A stretch of 64,000 bases of DNA from Streptomyces canus (GCF_030815415.1 NZ_JAUSWW010000001.1:5952001-6016000), one strand, 5' to 3'; numbered from the stretch's first letter, positions 17,896 to 26,838 are shown. A program made the numbers and translations. Notes: generated from the sequence alone by a model not told the origin.

Positions 17896-17904
17896 CCCGT
17901 CCGG

Positions 17905-18342
17905 TCAGTCCTTCCAGGCGTCGTCGTCCTTGTGGTGACGGCGGCGGCCCCGGAACAGCTCCGGGTTCGTGCGGACCGCCTGGAAGGCGTTGACGCCCAC
18001 GATGCCGGCCCAGGCGACCAGGAGGCCCGGGAGATGGGCGATGCCGCCGCCGATCGCGGACAGCGGGATCGCCAGGACCATGGAGACGATGCCGAAGCCG
18101 AAGCGCTCCCCCCAGGAGTCCGTGGGCTTCGGCGACCGGGAGCCCCGGGCCACCACCATCTGCTGCTCGGCCATCTGCCGGCGCACCCGGCGCTCCACCG
18201 CGCCGTCGATGCGCTGGTCGACCTTCTCGAGGAAGGAGTCGACCAGCGCGGACTCGTACTCCTCGCCCAGTTCCCTGCGGGCCTGCAGGGTGGCGTCGAG
18301 TTCCTTCTTCAGGTCGGCGTCCCGCGCGTCCATTCCGCTCAT
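17905..18342 (-). CDS. Small membrane protein, conserved hypothetical
   Basis: Protein of 145 aa. A charged helical N-terminal half (about 1-75, rich in E/R, with the coiled-coil-like 'FLEKVDQRIDGAVERRVRRQM') precedes two hydrophobic helices (about 90-125) and a basic His/Arg C-terminus. The layout resembles the DUF1707/'integral membrane protein' accessory proteins of actinobacteria, but I cannot name the family. ATG 18342 is chosen; an ATG nine bases inside is an alternative. It is convergent with the SDR gene. Confidence 0.72.
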   Translation of the reverse strand: MSGMDARDADLKKELDATLQARRELGEEYESALVDSFLEKVDQRIDGAVERRVRRQMAEQQMVVARGSRSPKPTDSWGERFGFGIVSMVLAIPLSAIGGGIAHLPGLLVAWAGIVGVNAFQAVRTNPELFRGRRRHHKDDDAWKD

Positions 18343-18420
18343 GGAATCCAAGTTAGGCAGCGCCGACGCCCGCCGCACTGGGGATATCCCCCGTGTTGAT
18401 GGTCGGGTTCAGCCCCTCGG

Positions 18421-19350
18421 TCAGCTCAGTCCGTGCTGGGTGGCGTAGCTGTTCGCCACGTCCTCCGGGTCCTTCTTGTCCTTGTCGACCTGGCGGTTGA
18501 GTTCGGTGAGCTGGGCCGTGGTGAGGACGTTGCCGAGGCGGGCGAGGGCCTTGCGGACCGTGGAGTCGGCCTTGCGGTCGGCGATGAGGGGGACGATGTG
18601 CTGGCTGGGGATGAGGTTCTTGGGGTCGGTCAGCACGACCCAGTCGTGGGCCGCGATGTCGGTGTCGGTGGTGAAGAGGTTCGCCACGTCGACGTCGCCC
18701 TTCTTCAGGGCGCCCTTGACCAGCGGGCCGTCCGAGTCGAGGGACTTGAACTCCTTGAACTCGACGCCGTACACGTCCTTCAGCCCGACCGCGCCCACCC
18801 GGCGCTTCTTGACCTCGGGGGCGGCGCCGATGACCAGTTCGCCGTTCTGCTTCGCGAGGTCGGCCAGGGTGGTCAGGCCGTACTTCCGTGCGGTCGCCCG
18901 GGTGACGACGAAGCAGTCGGAGTCGGCCGCCTGCCCGTACGGGAGCACCTGGAGTCCGGCGGGCAGGGCCAGGGTGAGGGCGTTCTGCATGGTGCCGGGC
19001 TCGGACGACGCGTCCTTCGGGGCGAGGTAGTTGAGGAGGGCGCCCTGGTACTCGGGCAGCAGGTCGATGTCGCCCGCCTTGAGGGCCGGGATCACGATCT
19101 CGCGGGTGCCGAGGTTGGGGCGGACCTTCACCTTTACGCCGGCCTGCTGGAGCACGGCCGCGTACAGGTACCCGAGGACCTGGTTCTCGGTGAAGTTGGC
19201 GGTGCCGATGGTGACTCCGCCCTTGCTGGAGCCGCTCCCGCCGGAGGCCGTGCCGCCGCCGTCGAGGGAGGTGACGCCGCTGGAACAGGCGGCGAGGGCG
19301 GGGACGGAGGCCGCTGCGAAGAGGCCGCCGAGGAGGGTGCGTCGGTTCAT
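18421..19350 (-). CDS. Glycine-betaine/choline-type ABC substrate-binding lipoprotein
   Basis: Binding protein of 309 aa with a lipoprotein signal ending in the lipobox 'LAAC' and an 'NRRTLL' n-region that could direct it to the Tat pathway. The mature part is an OpuAC/ProX-type type-II periplasmic binding fold with 'IGTANFTENQVLGYLYA' at the start and 'LPEYQGALLNYL' in the ligand region. It delivers an osmoprotectant (betaine, choline, carnitine or similar) to the two permeases upstream. It is the last gene of the four-gene importer operon. The exact substrate cannot be read from sequence. Confidence 0.9.
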   Translation of the reverse strand: MNRRTLLGGLFAAASVPALAACSSGVTSLDGGGTASGGSGSSKGGVTIGTANFTENQVLGYLYAAVLQQAGVKVKVRPNLGTREIVIPALKAGDIDLLPEYQGALLNYLAPKDASSEPGTMQNALTLALPAGLQVLPYGQAADSDCFVVTRATARKYGLTTLADLAKQNGELVIGAAPEVKKRRVGAVGLKDVYGVEFKEFKSLDSDGPLVKGALKKGDVDVANLFTTDTDIAAHDWVVLTDPKNLIPSQHIVPLIADRKADSTVRKALARLGNVLTTAQLTELNRQVDKDKKDPEDVANSYATQHGLS

Positions 19351-19359
19351 CGGGGGTCC

Positions 19360-20022
19360 TTAAGCGGTGCGGTGGCGGAAGAGGAAGCGCTGGAGGGCGG
19401 AGAGCGAGAGGTCGAGGGTTACGGCGATCACGGCGACCAGCACCGCCCCGCCGAGCACCTGGACGAGGTCGCGCTGGGCCAGGCCGTCGAAGACGTAGCG
19501 GCCGAGGCCGCCGAAGGAGACGTACGCGGCGATGGTCGCCGTGGCGACGACCTGGATCAGCGCCAGGCGCAGGCCCGTCATGACCAGGGGGAGCGCGAGC
19601 GGCAGTTCGACCTGGAACAGGACCTGGTGGCCGCGCATGCCCTGGCCGCGGGCGGCGTCGCGGACGTCCGGGTCGACCGCGGTCATCCCGGCGTAGGTGT
19701 TGGTGACGATCGCCGGGACCGCGAGGGCGACCAGGGCGACGTACACCGGCAGCATCGACAGGCCGCCGGCCAGGAAGACCAGGACGACCAGGCCCACGGT
19801 CGGCAGCGCGCGGCCGAAGGACGCGAGGTTGATCGCGATGAAGGCGCCCTTGCCGGTGTGGCCGATCAGCAGGCCGAGGGGGAGGCCGATCGCGGCCGCG
19901 ATGAGGGTCGCGAGGAGCGAGTACTGGAGGTGCTCGGCGAGGCGGTGGGCGATGCCGTCCGCGCCGGACCAGCTCGCGCCGCTGGTCAGCCAGGTGCCGA
20001 GGTTCTTGAAGAGTTCGTACAT
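19360..20022 (-). CDS. Osmoprotectant ABC permease (OpuCB/OpuCD type), second copy
   Basis: Permease of 220 aa with about six transmembrane helices and the BPD_transp_1 EAA-like loop 'VDPDVRDAARGQGMRGHQVL'. Its start codon overlaps the previous permease's stop by one base (TGATG). It ends nine bases before the binding-protein start. It forms the channel together with the other permease. Confidence 0.9.
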   Translation of the reverse strand: MYELFKNLGTWLTSGASWSGADGIAHRLAEHLQYSLLATLIAAAIGLPLGLLIGHTGKGAFIAINLASFGRALPTVGLVVLVFLAGGLSMLPVYVALVALAVPAIVTNTYAGMTAVDPDVRDAARGQGMRGHQVLFQVELPLALPLVMTGLRLALIQVVATATIAAYVSFGGLGRYVFDGLAQRDLVQVLGGAVLVAVIAVTLDLSLSALQRFLFRHRTA

Positions 20023-20663
20023 CAGGCGCGCCGCCTCTTCCACGGGGTGAGGACGTACTGGAGGGCGACCAGCAGGGCGTCCGCGACCACCGCGAGGAGG
20101 ATCGTGAGGACCACGCCCACGATCACCGGCGTCGGGAAGTTGCGCTGGAAGCCGTCGGTGAAGAGCTGGCCGAGTCCGCCGTCGCCGATGTAGGTCGCGA
20201 CGGAGACGAGGGAGATCGACATGACCGTCGCGATGCGGACGCCCGCCATGATCACGGGGAGCGCGAGCGGGAACTCGACGGTGAGGAGCGTGCGCAGCGG
20301 GCGGGTGCCCATCGCCCTCGCCGCCTCCTTGGTCTTGACGGGGACCGAGTCGAGGCCCTCGACGGTGTTCCGGAGCAGTACGACCAGCGTGTAGACGGTC
20401 AGACCGATCACGGTCGTGGTGCGGGTGAGGCCGCTGACCGGCAGCAGCAGCACGAAGATCGCGATCGACGGGATCGTGAACAGGACGTTGGAGACGCCGA
20501 GCAGGAAGCCGCGCAGGAGCCGGATCCGATGGGCGATCACCGCGAGCGGGAGCGAGATCAGGAGGCCGAAGAAGACGGCACCGAGGGCTGCCTGCAGATG
20601 GGAGATCGTGAGGGTGGTGAGGTCGTCGGTGTGGTCGCCGATCCATGACCAGTCGATGGTCAT
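20022..20663 (-). CDS. Osmoprotectant ABC permease, first copy
   Basis: Permease of 213 aa with about six transmembrane helices and the EAA loop 'TKEAARAMGTRPLRTLLTVEFPLALP'. The start ATG overlaps the ATPase stop by four bases (ATGA), so translation is coupled. The two permeases are paralogues about 30-35% alike by eye, as in OpuCB/OpuCD heterodimers. Confidence 0.9.
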   Translation of the reverse strand: MTIDWSWIGDHTDDLTTLTISHLQAALGAVFFGLLISLPLAVIAHRIRLLRGFLLGVSNVLFTIPSIAIFVLLLPVSGLTRTTTVIGLTVYTLVVLLRNTVEGLDSVPVKTKEAARAMGTRPLRTLLTVEFPLALPVIMAGVRIATVMSISLVSVATYIGDGGLGQLFTDGFQRNFPTPVIVGVVLTILLAVVADALLVALQYVLTPWKRRRA

Positions 20664-21697
20664 GCGGTCACCACCCGGGCCTCGCTGTGCGCCTGGCCCG
20701 CGTGCGCGTGGATGTCGTCGCGGGAGGAGACGCCGGTGAGGACGCCGTCCGCGTCGACGCGGGCTATCAGGCCGGTGGGGGAGGCGATGGACTCGTTGAG
20801 GGCCGACAGCAGGGAATCGTTGTCGGTCAGCGGTCGTACGGGGATCTCGGTGTCCTTCGCGGCCCAGCGCAGGGGCTTGTCCGCCGCGTCGAGGACGAGG
20901 GACCACGTGCCGCCCTCGGGCGCGGGGCCCTGCGGGACGTTCGCCAGGGTCTTCAGCGAGAGCAGCTTCAGGCCGCGCTCGGCGCCGAGGAAGTCGGCCA
21001 CGAAGTCGTCGGCGGGGCGGGCGAGGAGTTCGGCGGGGGTGGCGCACTGGACGAGGTGGCCGCCGACGCGGAAGACGGCGATGCGGTCGCCGAGCCGGAC
21101 CGCTTCGTCGATGTCATGGGTGACGAAGACGATGGTCTTGCCCAACTCCTTCTGGAGCCGCAGGAGTTCGTCCTGGAGCTGGGTGCGTACGACGGGGTCG
21201 ACCGCGCCGAACGGCTCGTCCATGAGCAGCACCGGCGGGTCGGCGGCGAGGGCGCGGGCCACGCCGACGCGTTGCTGCTGGCCGCCGGAGAGCTGGTGCG
21301 GGTAGCGGCGGCCGGCGTCCGGTGCGAGGCCCACGGTCTCCAGGAGCTCGGCGGCCCGGGCCCGGGCCTTCCTGCGGCCGTGGCCGAGGAGGAGCGGCAC
21401 GGTGGCGATGTTGTCGAGCACCGTGCGGTGCGGGAAGAGGCCGGCCTGCTGGATGACGTAGCCGATGGAGCGGCGCAGTTCGGCCGCGTCCTGGCGGGTG
21501 ATGTCCTTGCCGCCGACCTTGATGGTGCCGGAGGTCGGCTCGACCATCCGGTTGATCATTCTGAGGGTGGTCGTCTTGCCGCAACCGGAGGATCCGACGA
21601 GGACGGTCACGCCGCCTTCCGGCATGTCGAGGGTCAGGTCGTGGACTGCTGTCGTGCCGTTGGGGAAGCGCTTGTGGACCGTGTCGAACTGGATCAT
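20660..21697 (-). CDS. Osmoprotectant ABC ATPase with C-terminal CBS region (OpuCA type)
   Basis: ATPase of 345 aa. Walker A 'GSSGCGKTTTLRMIN', signature 'LSGGQQQRVGVARAL', Walker B 'VLLMDEPFGAVDP' and H-loop 'VTHDIDEA' are present. Beyond residue 240 lies a CBS-like regulatory segment (ends near 'GLIARVDADGVLTGVSSRDD'), typical of ProV/OpuCA proteins, where it senses ionic strength or c-di-AMP. ATG 21697 with an AAGGGA site upstream is chosen over ATG 21730. It is the first gene of the operon, divergent from the lyase homologue. Confidence 0.9.
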   Translation of the reverse strand: MIQFDTVHKRFPNGTTAVHDLTLDMPEGGVTVLVGSSGCGKTTTLRMINRMVEPTSGTIKVGGKDITRQDAAELRRSIGYVIQQAGLFPHRTVLDNIATVPLLLGHGRRKARARAAELLETVGLAPDAGRRYPHQLSGGQQQRVGVARALAADPPVLLMDEPFGAVDPVVRTQLQDELLRLQKELGKTIVFVTHDIDEAVRLGDRIAVFRVGGHLVQCATPAELLARPADDFVADFLGAERGLKLLSLKTLANVPQGPAPEGGTWSLVLDAADKPLRWAAKDTEIPVRPLTDNDSLLSALNESIASPTGLIARVDADGVLTGVSSRDDIHAHAGQAHSEARVVTA

Positions 21698-21839
21698 GAG
21701 ATGTCCCTTGCCCGGGCTGTATAACGTCATGCAGAGTTCTCTGTAGCTGAATAACTTGTCAACGGGTTGATGTAAAACCGGCGTAACGGATGACCGACAG
21801 GCAAGATCATGTGTCCTGATTGAGGGGAGTTTGGGCTTG
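21698..21839. promoter_or_regulatory. Divergent promoter region, importer operon versus lyase homologue
   Basis: AT-richer 140-bp spacer. It must carry both promoters. A 'TTGTCAACGGGTTGATGTAA' stretch with half-site symmetry (GTCAAC...GTTGA) at about 21757-21773 could be an operator. No firm -10/-35 pair was assigned. Confidence 0.35.
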
Positions 21840-23426
21840 ATGTCGTCTCATATCGTGGACGCACCAGGTTCTGTGCACACCGGTTTGGTGGTCCTCGACG
21901 GGATCGGACTCGGCGTCGCGGACGTCGTGCGGCTCGCCGACGGGGCCGCGCGACCGGTGCCCGGGACCGATGCGATGAAGCGGGTGACCGAGTCCTGGGA
22001 CGCCGCCCGGCAGATCGCCGCGACCGGACGCGTCTACGGCCGCTCCACCGGTGTCGGCGCCAACCGGAACGAGTCCGTGCCCACCGAGGCGGCCGCGGAG
22101 CACGGGCTGCGGCTGTTGCGCAGCCACGCCGGGGCGATCGGGGAGGAGCTCCCGGCGAGGCAGGTCCGCGCGATGCTCGCCGTCCGTGCGAACCAGCTCC
22201 TCGCGGGCGGGGCGGGGCTGCGGCCGACCGTGGTCACCGCGCTGTGCGAGGCGCTGGAGAGCGGGGCGTATCCGGTCGTCAACGAGTTCGGCTCGGTGGG
22301 GACCGGAGACATCGCCGCGCTGGCCCAGGTGGGGCTGGCGTTGGCGGGGGAGCACCCGTGGCGGAGCGCGACGGGAGCGGGCGGGGGGCTTTCCGGCACC
22401 TCCGGCGGGCTCGGTGTGGGTGGTTCCGGTGTGCTCCGAGGCTCGGTCGGTGCCCCCGAGGCGCAGCTCCTGGACAACAACGACGCCCTCGCCTTCATCA
22501 GCAGCAACGCCCTCACCCTCGGGCAGGCCGCCCTCGCCCTGCATGAGCTGCGGGGGCTGCTGGAGGCCACGCAGGTCGTCGGGGCGCTGTCCCTGCTCGC
22601 CGTGGACGGGTCGCACGAGGCGTACGCGGCGCCCGTGCACGCCGCCCGGCCGCACCGGGGGTCCTCCGAGGTCGCCCGGCGGATGCGGGAGCTGATCGGT
22701 GCCGACGAGCGGCCCACCCCGCCGCTCGGGCGGATCCAGGACCCGTACGGCTTCCGGTGTCTGCCCCAGATCCACGGTCCCGCACATGACGCGGCCGACG
22801 CCCTGGAGGAGGTCGTCGCGATCGAGATCAACGCGGCCGCGGAGAACCCGCTGATCACCCCCGAGGACATGGCCGCCTACCACCACGGCGGTTTCTACCA
22901 GGCCCAACTCGCCCTCGCCCTGGACCACTTCAGGCTGGCGCTGACCCAGGTCGCGCGGCTGTCGACGTCACGGCTGTCCACCCTCAACGAGCCCGCCTAC
23001 ACCCGCCTGCGCCCCTTCCTCGCCGACCACGAACCCGCCTCCTCCGGCGTGATGATCCTGGAGTACGCCGCCGGCGCCGCCCTCGGCGAGCTGCGGGCCT
23101 TCTCGGCACCCGCCTCGCTCGGTCACGCTGTACTCTCCCGGGGCGTCGAGGAACAGGCCAGCTTCGCCTCGCTCGCCGCACGGCAGACACTGCGGGCGTG
23201 CGGTGCGTACCGTCTGGTGGTGGGCTGCGAACTCGTCGCCGCCGTAAGGGCGCTGCGCCAGCGCGACCTCGGCCCCGACCCGGACCTCCCGGTGGGCCGC
23301 GCGCTGGAGCTCGCCATGTCGGTGCTCGACGAGAACCAGGCCGACCGGCCGCTCACCGACGACGTGACGGCGGCGACCACACTGCTCGACCGGTTCACGG
23401 ACATCTGGAGGGGGAGCGAGTCATGA
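21840..23426 (+). CDS. Aromatic amino acid (histidine) ammonia-lyase homologue without MIO triad
   Basis: Protein of 528 aa with the HAL/PAL fold signature throughout: 'VYGRSTGVGANRN', 'LRLLRSHAGAIGEE' and 'RIQDPYGFRCLPQIHGP'. True HAL/PAL enzymes build the MIO cofactor from Ala-Ser-Gly in 'GSVGASGDLAPL'. Here the segment reads 'FGSVGTGDIAALAQ', one residue shorter, with no Ala-Ser-Gly (residues about 154-156), and the family's 'LNGTQ' region reads 'FISSNALTLG'. Classical deamination is therefore doubtful. The start is ATG 21840 with GAGGGGAG upstream; TTG 21831 is an alternative. It overlaps the next gene by four bases (ATGA), so both are coexpressed. Confidence 0.85.
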   Translation: MSSHIVDAPGSVHTGLVVLDGIGLGVADVVRLADGAARPVPGTDAMKRVTESWDAARQIAATGRVYGRSTGVGANRNESVPTEAAAEHGLRLLRSHAGAIGEELPARQVRAMLAVRANQLLAGGAGLRPTVVTALCEALESGAYPVVNEFGSVGTGDIAALAQVGLALAGEHPWRSATGAGGGLSGTSGGLGVGGSGVLRGSVGAPEAQLLDNNDALAFISSNALTLGQAALALHELRGLLEATQVVGALSLLAVDGSHEAYAAPVHAARPHRGSSEVARRMRELIGADERPTPPLGRIQDPYGFRCLPQIHGPAHDAADALEEVVAIEINAAAENPLITPEDMAAYHHGGFYQAQLALALDHFRLALTQVARLSTSRLSTLNEPAYTRLRPFLADHEPASSGVMILEYAAGAALGELRAFSAPASLGHAVLSRGVEEQASFASLAARQTLRACGAYRLVVGCELVAAVRALRQRDLGPDPDLPVGRALELAMSVLDENQADRPLTDDVTAATTLLDRFTDIWRGSES

Positions 23427-24352
23427 GCGCGGAGAAGGCCGCGGAGCGGGGCGAGCGGGGCGGCGAGCACGGTGGCGAGCCGGGTGCCGAGCGCGCCGGC
23501 GAGAAGGCCACGGCCGTGGCCGACAGCCCGGCCGCACGGCTCCAGGCGCTCTTCGAGGGGCACCGGCTCACACCGACCCAGCGGCGCATCGCGCACAGCA
23601 TGGTGCGGCGCGCCGCCGACGTGCCGTTCCTGTCCAGCGTCGAGCTGGCCGAGCTCGCCGGGGTCAGCCAGCCGTCCGTCACCCGCTTCGCGGTCGCCCT
23701 CGGCTTCGACGGCTACCCGGCCCTGCGCAAGCACCTGCGCGAGGTCGCGCCCGCCGAACAGAGCGCGGCCTCGGCGTCGTACAACGAATACCAGCAGGCC
23801 GTCGAGGCCGAGATCGAGAACCTCCGGCACCTGGCGGAGCTGCTCGCCGACCCGCGGCCCGTGCAGAAGGCCGGACGGCTCCTCGCCGCCTCGCGTCCGC
23901 TGCCGGTGCTGGGCCTGCGGGCGGCCGCCTCCCAGGCGTACGGCTTCGCGTACTTCGCCGCTAAGGTCCATCCGGACGTACGGCTGCTCCACGAGGGCGG
24001 CACGATGATCCACGACCGGATCGACGCCGCCGTCCGCGCGGGCGCCTCGACGCTGCTGTGCTTCGCGCTGCCCCGGCATCCGCGGGAGGTCGTGGACACC
24101 CTCGGGTACGCGAAGGAGGCCGGCCTGAGCGTCGTCACCGTCGCCGACTCCGCGTTCGCGCCGGTCGCCAAGGTGTCCGACCTGCTGCTGCCGGCCGCCG
24201 TGGGCACGGGGCTCGCCTTCGACACCGCGTGCGCGCCGATGCTGCTCGGGCGGGTGCTCCTCGAGGCGATGTGCGACGACCTGCCGGATGCCCAGGCGCG
24301 GCTCGAGGAGTTCGACGCGCGGGCGGCGGCGCGGGGACTTTTCGTGGAATGA
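23423..24352 (+). CDS. MurR/RpiR-family transcriptional regulator
   Basis: Regulator of 309 aa with an N-terminal Glu/Gly/Ala-rich tail (1-35), an RpiR HTH (about 45-115; 'LSSVELAELAGVSQPSVTRFAVALGFDGYPALR') and a C-terminal SIS domain (about 145-280) that in relatives binds phosphosugars. Start ATG overlaps the lyase homologue's stop (ATGA), so it likely controls this operon and perhaps the divergent importer. The SIS domain suggests that a sugar-phosphate or related effector is the signal. Confidence 0.9.
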   Translation: MSAEKAAERGERGGEHGGEPGAERAGEKATAVADSPAARLQALFEGHRLTPTQRRIAHSMVRRAADVPFLSSVELAELAGVSQPSVTRFAVALGFDGYPALRKHLREVAPAEQSAASASYNEYQQAVEAEIENLRHLAELLADPRPVQKAGRLLAASRPLPVLGLRAAASQAYGFAYFAAKVHPDVRLLHEGGTMIHDRIDAAVRAGASTLLCFALPRHPREVVDTLGYAKEAGLSVVTVADSAFAPVAKVSDLLLPAAVGTGLAFDTACAPMLLGRVLLEAMCDDLPDAQARLEEFDARAAARGLFVE

Positions 24353-24432
24353 CGCCTCTTTAAGGCGCGTCTCACGTTCGCTTACTATTCTGCGCCGCCA
24401 AGGACTGTGCCAGAGCGACGAGGAGGCGGAAC

Positions 24433-25026
24433 GTGGCACGCGGAGATCGCAGAGCTCAAGGTCTGGCCCGGGTGGCCGTGGTGGTGCGCGCGGGGGCGGC
24501 GCCGCTGTGGTGGGCCGGGGTGTTCGCGGCCGGTGTGGGGGTCCTGGTGCCGGGGCTGACCGGGCGCCGGATCGGCGTCCTGGCCGGGGCGGCGCTGTTC
24601 ATCGTCGCGGCGGCCCTCGTGGCGTACCGCCGTCGCAGGCGTTACACCGGTCTGACCCGCGGTGCCGCCCGCGCCGGCAAGCACGATGTGCTCCAGGACC
24701 GCGCGGTGACCGTACGGAACTGGCGCCGCGGCCACCGCTGGTGGCTGCTGCTCGCCTTCGCGGCCGCGCTGGGCAGCTCCTTCGTCGTGCCCGCGGCGGG
24801 CGGCATGCTGCTCGCCGGGACCGGCGTGGGACTGTGGCTGAAGGCCGCGTGGCTCGGGCGGCGCGAGCGGGCCGAGGAGGCCCTGCTGTGGGTGCGGGTC
24901 GACTGGCTCGACGCACGCGGCGGACGCCCGGCCGGCAAGGCGGTCAAGGCGTACCGCGGCACCGGCATCGCGGCGGGCGACGCGGCCCCGGGCGGGGCGC
25001 GCCGCCGCGCCGCGGCACTGGTCTGA
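24433..25026 (+). CDS. Integral membrane protein, hypothetical
   Basis: Protein of 197 aa, very basic, with about four hydrophobic helices in two pairs (about 20-65 and 100-135). No domain recognised. GTG 24433 is preceded by GAGGAGGCGG. It is convergent with the Roadblock cluster; the stops are four bases apart. Confidence 0.7.
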   Translation: MARGDRRAQGLARVAVVVRAGAAPLWWAGVFAAGVGVLVPGLTGRRIGVLAGAALFIVAAALVAYRRRRRYTGLTRGAARAGKHDVLQDRAVTVRNWRRGHRWWLLLAFAAALGSSFVVPAAGGMLLAGTGVGLWLKAAWLGRRERAEEALLWVRVDWLDARGGRPAGKAVKAYRGTGIAAGDAAPGGARRRAAALV

Positions 25027-25029
25027 GCG

Positions 25030-25404
25030 TCAGACCTCCAGGTCCTCCTCGATCTTCCGCAGCTGATGGCGGGCCATCGCCAGGTTGGCGCGCTTGGCGT
25101 CGAGGACCAGGTAGATGAACAGTCCGTTGCCGCCGCGGCCGCTGATCAGACGGAGCAGGTGGTACTGGTCGGAGAGGGTGATCAGGATGTCCTCGATCTG
25201 TCCCTTGAGCCCCAGGTGCTCCATGGTGCGCATCTTGGCGCGCACCACGTCGGTGTTACCGGCGGCCGCGACGTTCAGGTCGAAGCTCTTGCTGCCGCCC
25301 ATCGTGCCGAGTGCCATACCGCTGGTGTAGTCGACGAGGGCGACTCCGGTCGCGCCCTCGATGGAGGCGAGAGCTTCCTTCAGACAGGTTTCGGTGTTGG
25401 CCAT
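25030..25404 (-). CDS. Roadblock/LC7-domain protein (third in cluster)
   Basis: Single-domain protein of 124 aa: 'CLKEALASIEGATGVALVDYTSGMALG' is the typical first helix-strand of Roadblock/LC7 (MglB-like) folds, followed by the central helix and 'DQYHLLRLI...GLFIYLVLDA'. Such proteins dimerise and act as GTPase partners or scaffolds. It starts at ATG 25404 with AGAGGGG upstream, 35 bases after the preceding gene. It is closely similar to the 26835-27221 protein, so the two are paralogues. Confidence 0.85.
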   Translation of the reverse strand: MANTETCLKEALASIEGATGVALVDYTSGMALGTMGGSKSFDLNVAAAGNTDVVRAKMRTMEHLGLKGQIEDILITLSDQYHLLRLISGRGGNGLFIYLVLDAKRANLAMARHQLRKIEEDLEV

Positions 25405-25439
25405 GGTGGGTGTGCCCCTCTGGTCGGGTCTGGTCGGGT

Positions 25440-25925
25440 TCAACTTTCGGTGGATGTGCGCGCGTTGGTGGTACGTGGCGTGCGCGCCGTTCTCGTTCGT
25501 GGGGTGCCGGTCCGGGCGGGCGCCCGGGCCGGTTTCGCGGGTGTCTCGACGGGGGCCCGGGAGTCGACGAGCTCCCCGATGCGGGCACTGGCGCGCCGGC
25601 CCTCCAGATGCAGCCGCCCGATGCTGACGCTGTCCTGGGCGAGCAGGGTCAGGACGGCCGTGCGGCCCGCCGCGTACGTCGACACATAGCCGTAGGCCCC
25701 GCGCACCAGCAGTTCGCGGAAGTCGCCCTGCCCGGTCGCGTCGGCCAGCCGTAGGGAGACACCGAGCGCGGCGGCGGTCAGCGCGGCCATGCCCTCGGGC
25801 TCGACACCGGGTGTGTCCTGGGCGATGACGAGTCCGTCCACGCTCGCGGCCAGGGCGCCGGTGAGGTGCGGCACCCGACTTCTCAACCGGCGCAGCTCGT
25901 CCAGGATTTCGGGTTCGGCCGCCAT
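25440..25925 (-). CDS. Roadblock/LC7-domain protein with basic Pro/Thr tail
   Basis: Protein of 161 aa. The Roadblock/LC7 domain occupies about residues 8-115 ('VPHLTGALAASVDGLVIAQD', 'LTAAALGVSLRLAD'), close to the DUF/MglB-type protein of Streptomyces conservons. The last 40 residues are an Arg/Thr/Pro-rich disordered tail. It lies between a DUF4388-like protein and another Roadblock protein in the same operon. Confidence 0.83.
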   Translation of the reverse strand: MAAEPEILDELRRLRSRVPHLTGALAASVDGLVIAQDTPGVEPEGMAALTAAALGVSLRLADATGQGDFRELLVRGAYGYVSTYAAGRTAVLTLLAQDSVSIGRLHLEGRRASARIGELVDSRAPVETPAKPARAPARTGTPRTRTARTPRTTNARTSTES

Positions 25926-25959
25926 CAGGTCTCTCCTCTCGGCGCGTGCCCGCTGCCGC

Positions 25960-26838
25960 TCAAAGGGACTCCAGCGCATCTCTGAGCCTCTTCAGCAACG
26001 TGATGTCGGGATCGGCGACCTCGGGCATGGCCGCGTCGGAGGGGAGCAGGGGGCCGCGGGTGGCCAGGGGTATCGGCGTGCCGCGGCTCGCGGGGCCGGG
26101 TCTGCGGGGGGCGGCCGCCGGGTCGCGGGTCACGACTCCGGCCGCCGCCAGCCGCCGTACGTCCACCAGGGTGTGGAACGCCGGGCGGCCCAGCCGGTGG
26201 GCGATGTCCGAGGCCGCGCGGACGCCGTCGACCAGGTGCAGCACGGCACGCTGGCGGGCCGTGAGGCCGGGGGCGGCCAGGGCGTCGGAGGGCAGCAGTG
26301 GCGCCTCGTCGGTCGTGGGGTCGGGCCAGATGCGGTGCAGCAGGTCGCGGCGGCGCAGCGTCTCGTGCTCCAGGGCGGCCACGGTGACCGGGCGCACGGC
26401 ACCGAGGCGGCCGGCGCCCGTGAACCGGAAGCGGCCCGGGCTGCTGCTGGGCGCCAGCGCGAAGTAGGCGGCGTCGTACAGCGCCTCCAGGTGGCACAGC
26501 TCCAGCGCGCCCCGGGTGAGCAGGCCGCGTCCGGCCAGCAGGAGGCCGGCGCCCGGAGCGCCGTCGGCCTCGGCGACCGCCTTGCTCCAGGTGTCGGCGT
26601 CCAGCGTGCCGTGGGCCGTGAGGAGCACGTCGAGGCCCGGCGCCGACGGGCTCTCGGCGTGCACCACCCGGCCCTCGGCCAGATGCAGGGTGCCGCGCTC
26701 GCGGACGAGGACGCCGGTGGCCCGCTCGGCGGCGAGCCGGGTCAGCATCGGTGAGACGCCGCCCCAGGCGCGGTCGCGGGCCTCCACCTTGTCCCGCACC
26801 GGCAGCCTGGGCGGCGGTGGGGTCCTGACCGCCGTCAT
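25960..26838 (-). CDS. DUF4388/PATAN-like regulatory protein
   Basis: Protein of 292 aa. The N-terminal part (about 25-130) has the DUF4388 (PATAN) pattern 'LAAERATGVLVRERGTLHLAEGRVVHAES', found in effectors next to MglA/MglB and Roadblock systems. The C-terminal part (about 180-240) looks like a winged-helix ('ARQRAVLHLVDGVRAASDIAHRLG'). It begins with an ATGA overlap with the upstream Roadblock gene. It may bind the Roadblock partners or DNA; neither is shown. Confidence 0.72.
   Translation of the reverse strand: MTAVRTPPPPRLPVRDKVEARDRAWGGVSPMLTRLAAERATGVLVRERGTLHLAEGRVVHAESPSAPGLDVLLTAHGTLDADTWSKAVAEADGAPGAGLLLAGRGLLTRGALELCHLEALYDAAYFALAPSSSPGRFRFTGAGRLGAVRPVTVAALEHETLRRRDLLHRIWPDPTTDEAPLLPSDALAAPGLTARQRAVLHLVDGVRAASDIAHRLGRPAFHTLVDVRRLAAAGVVTRDPAAAPRRPGPASRGTPIPLATRGPLLPSDAAMPEVADPDITLLKRLRDALESL

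Noticed and set aside
21840-23426. Naming this gene hutH
   Set aside because: The MIO triad is missing and the gene is not in the hut operon, so the symbol would imply an unproven activity.
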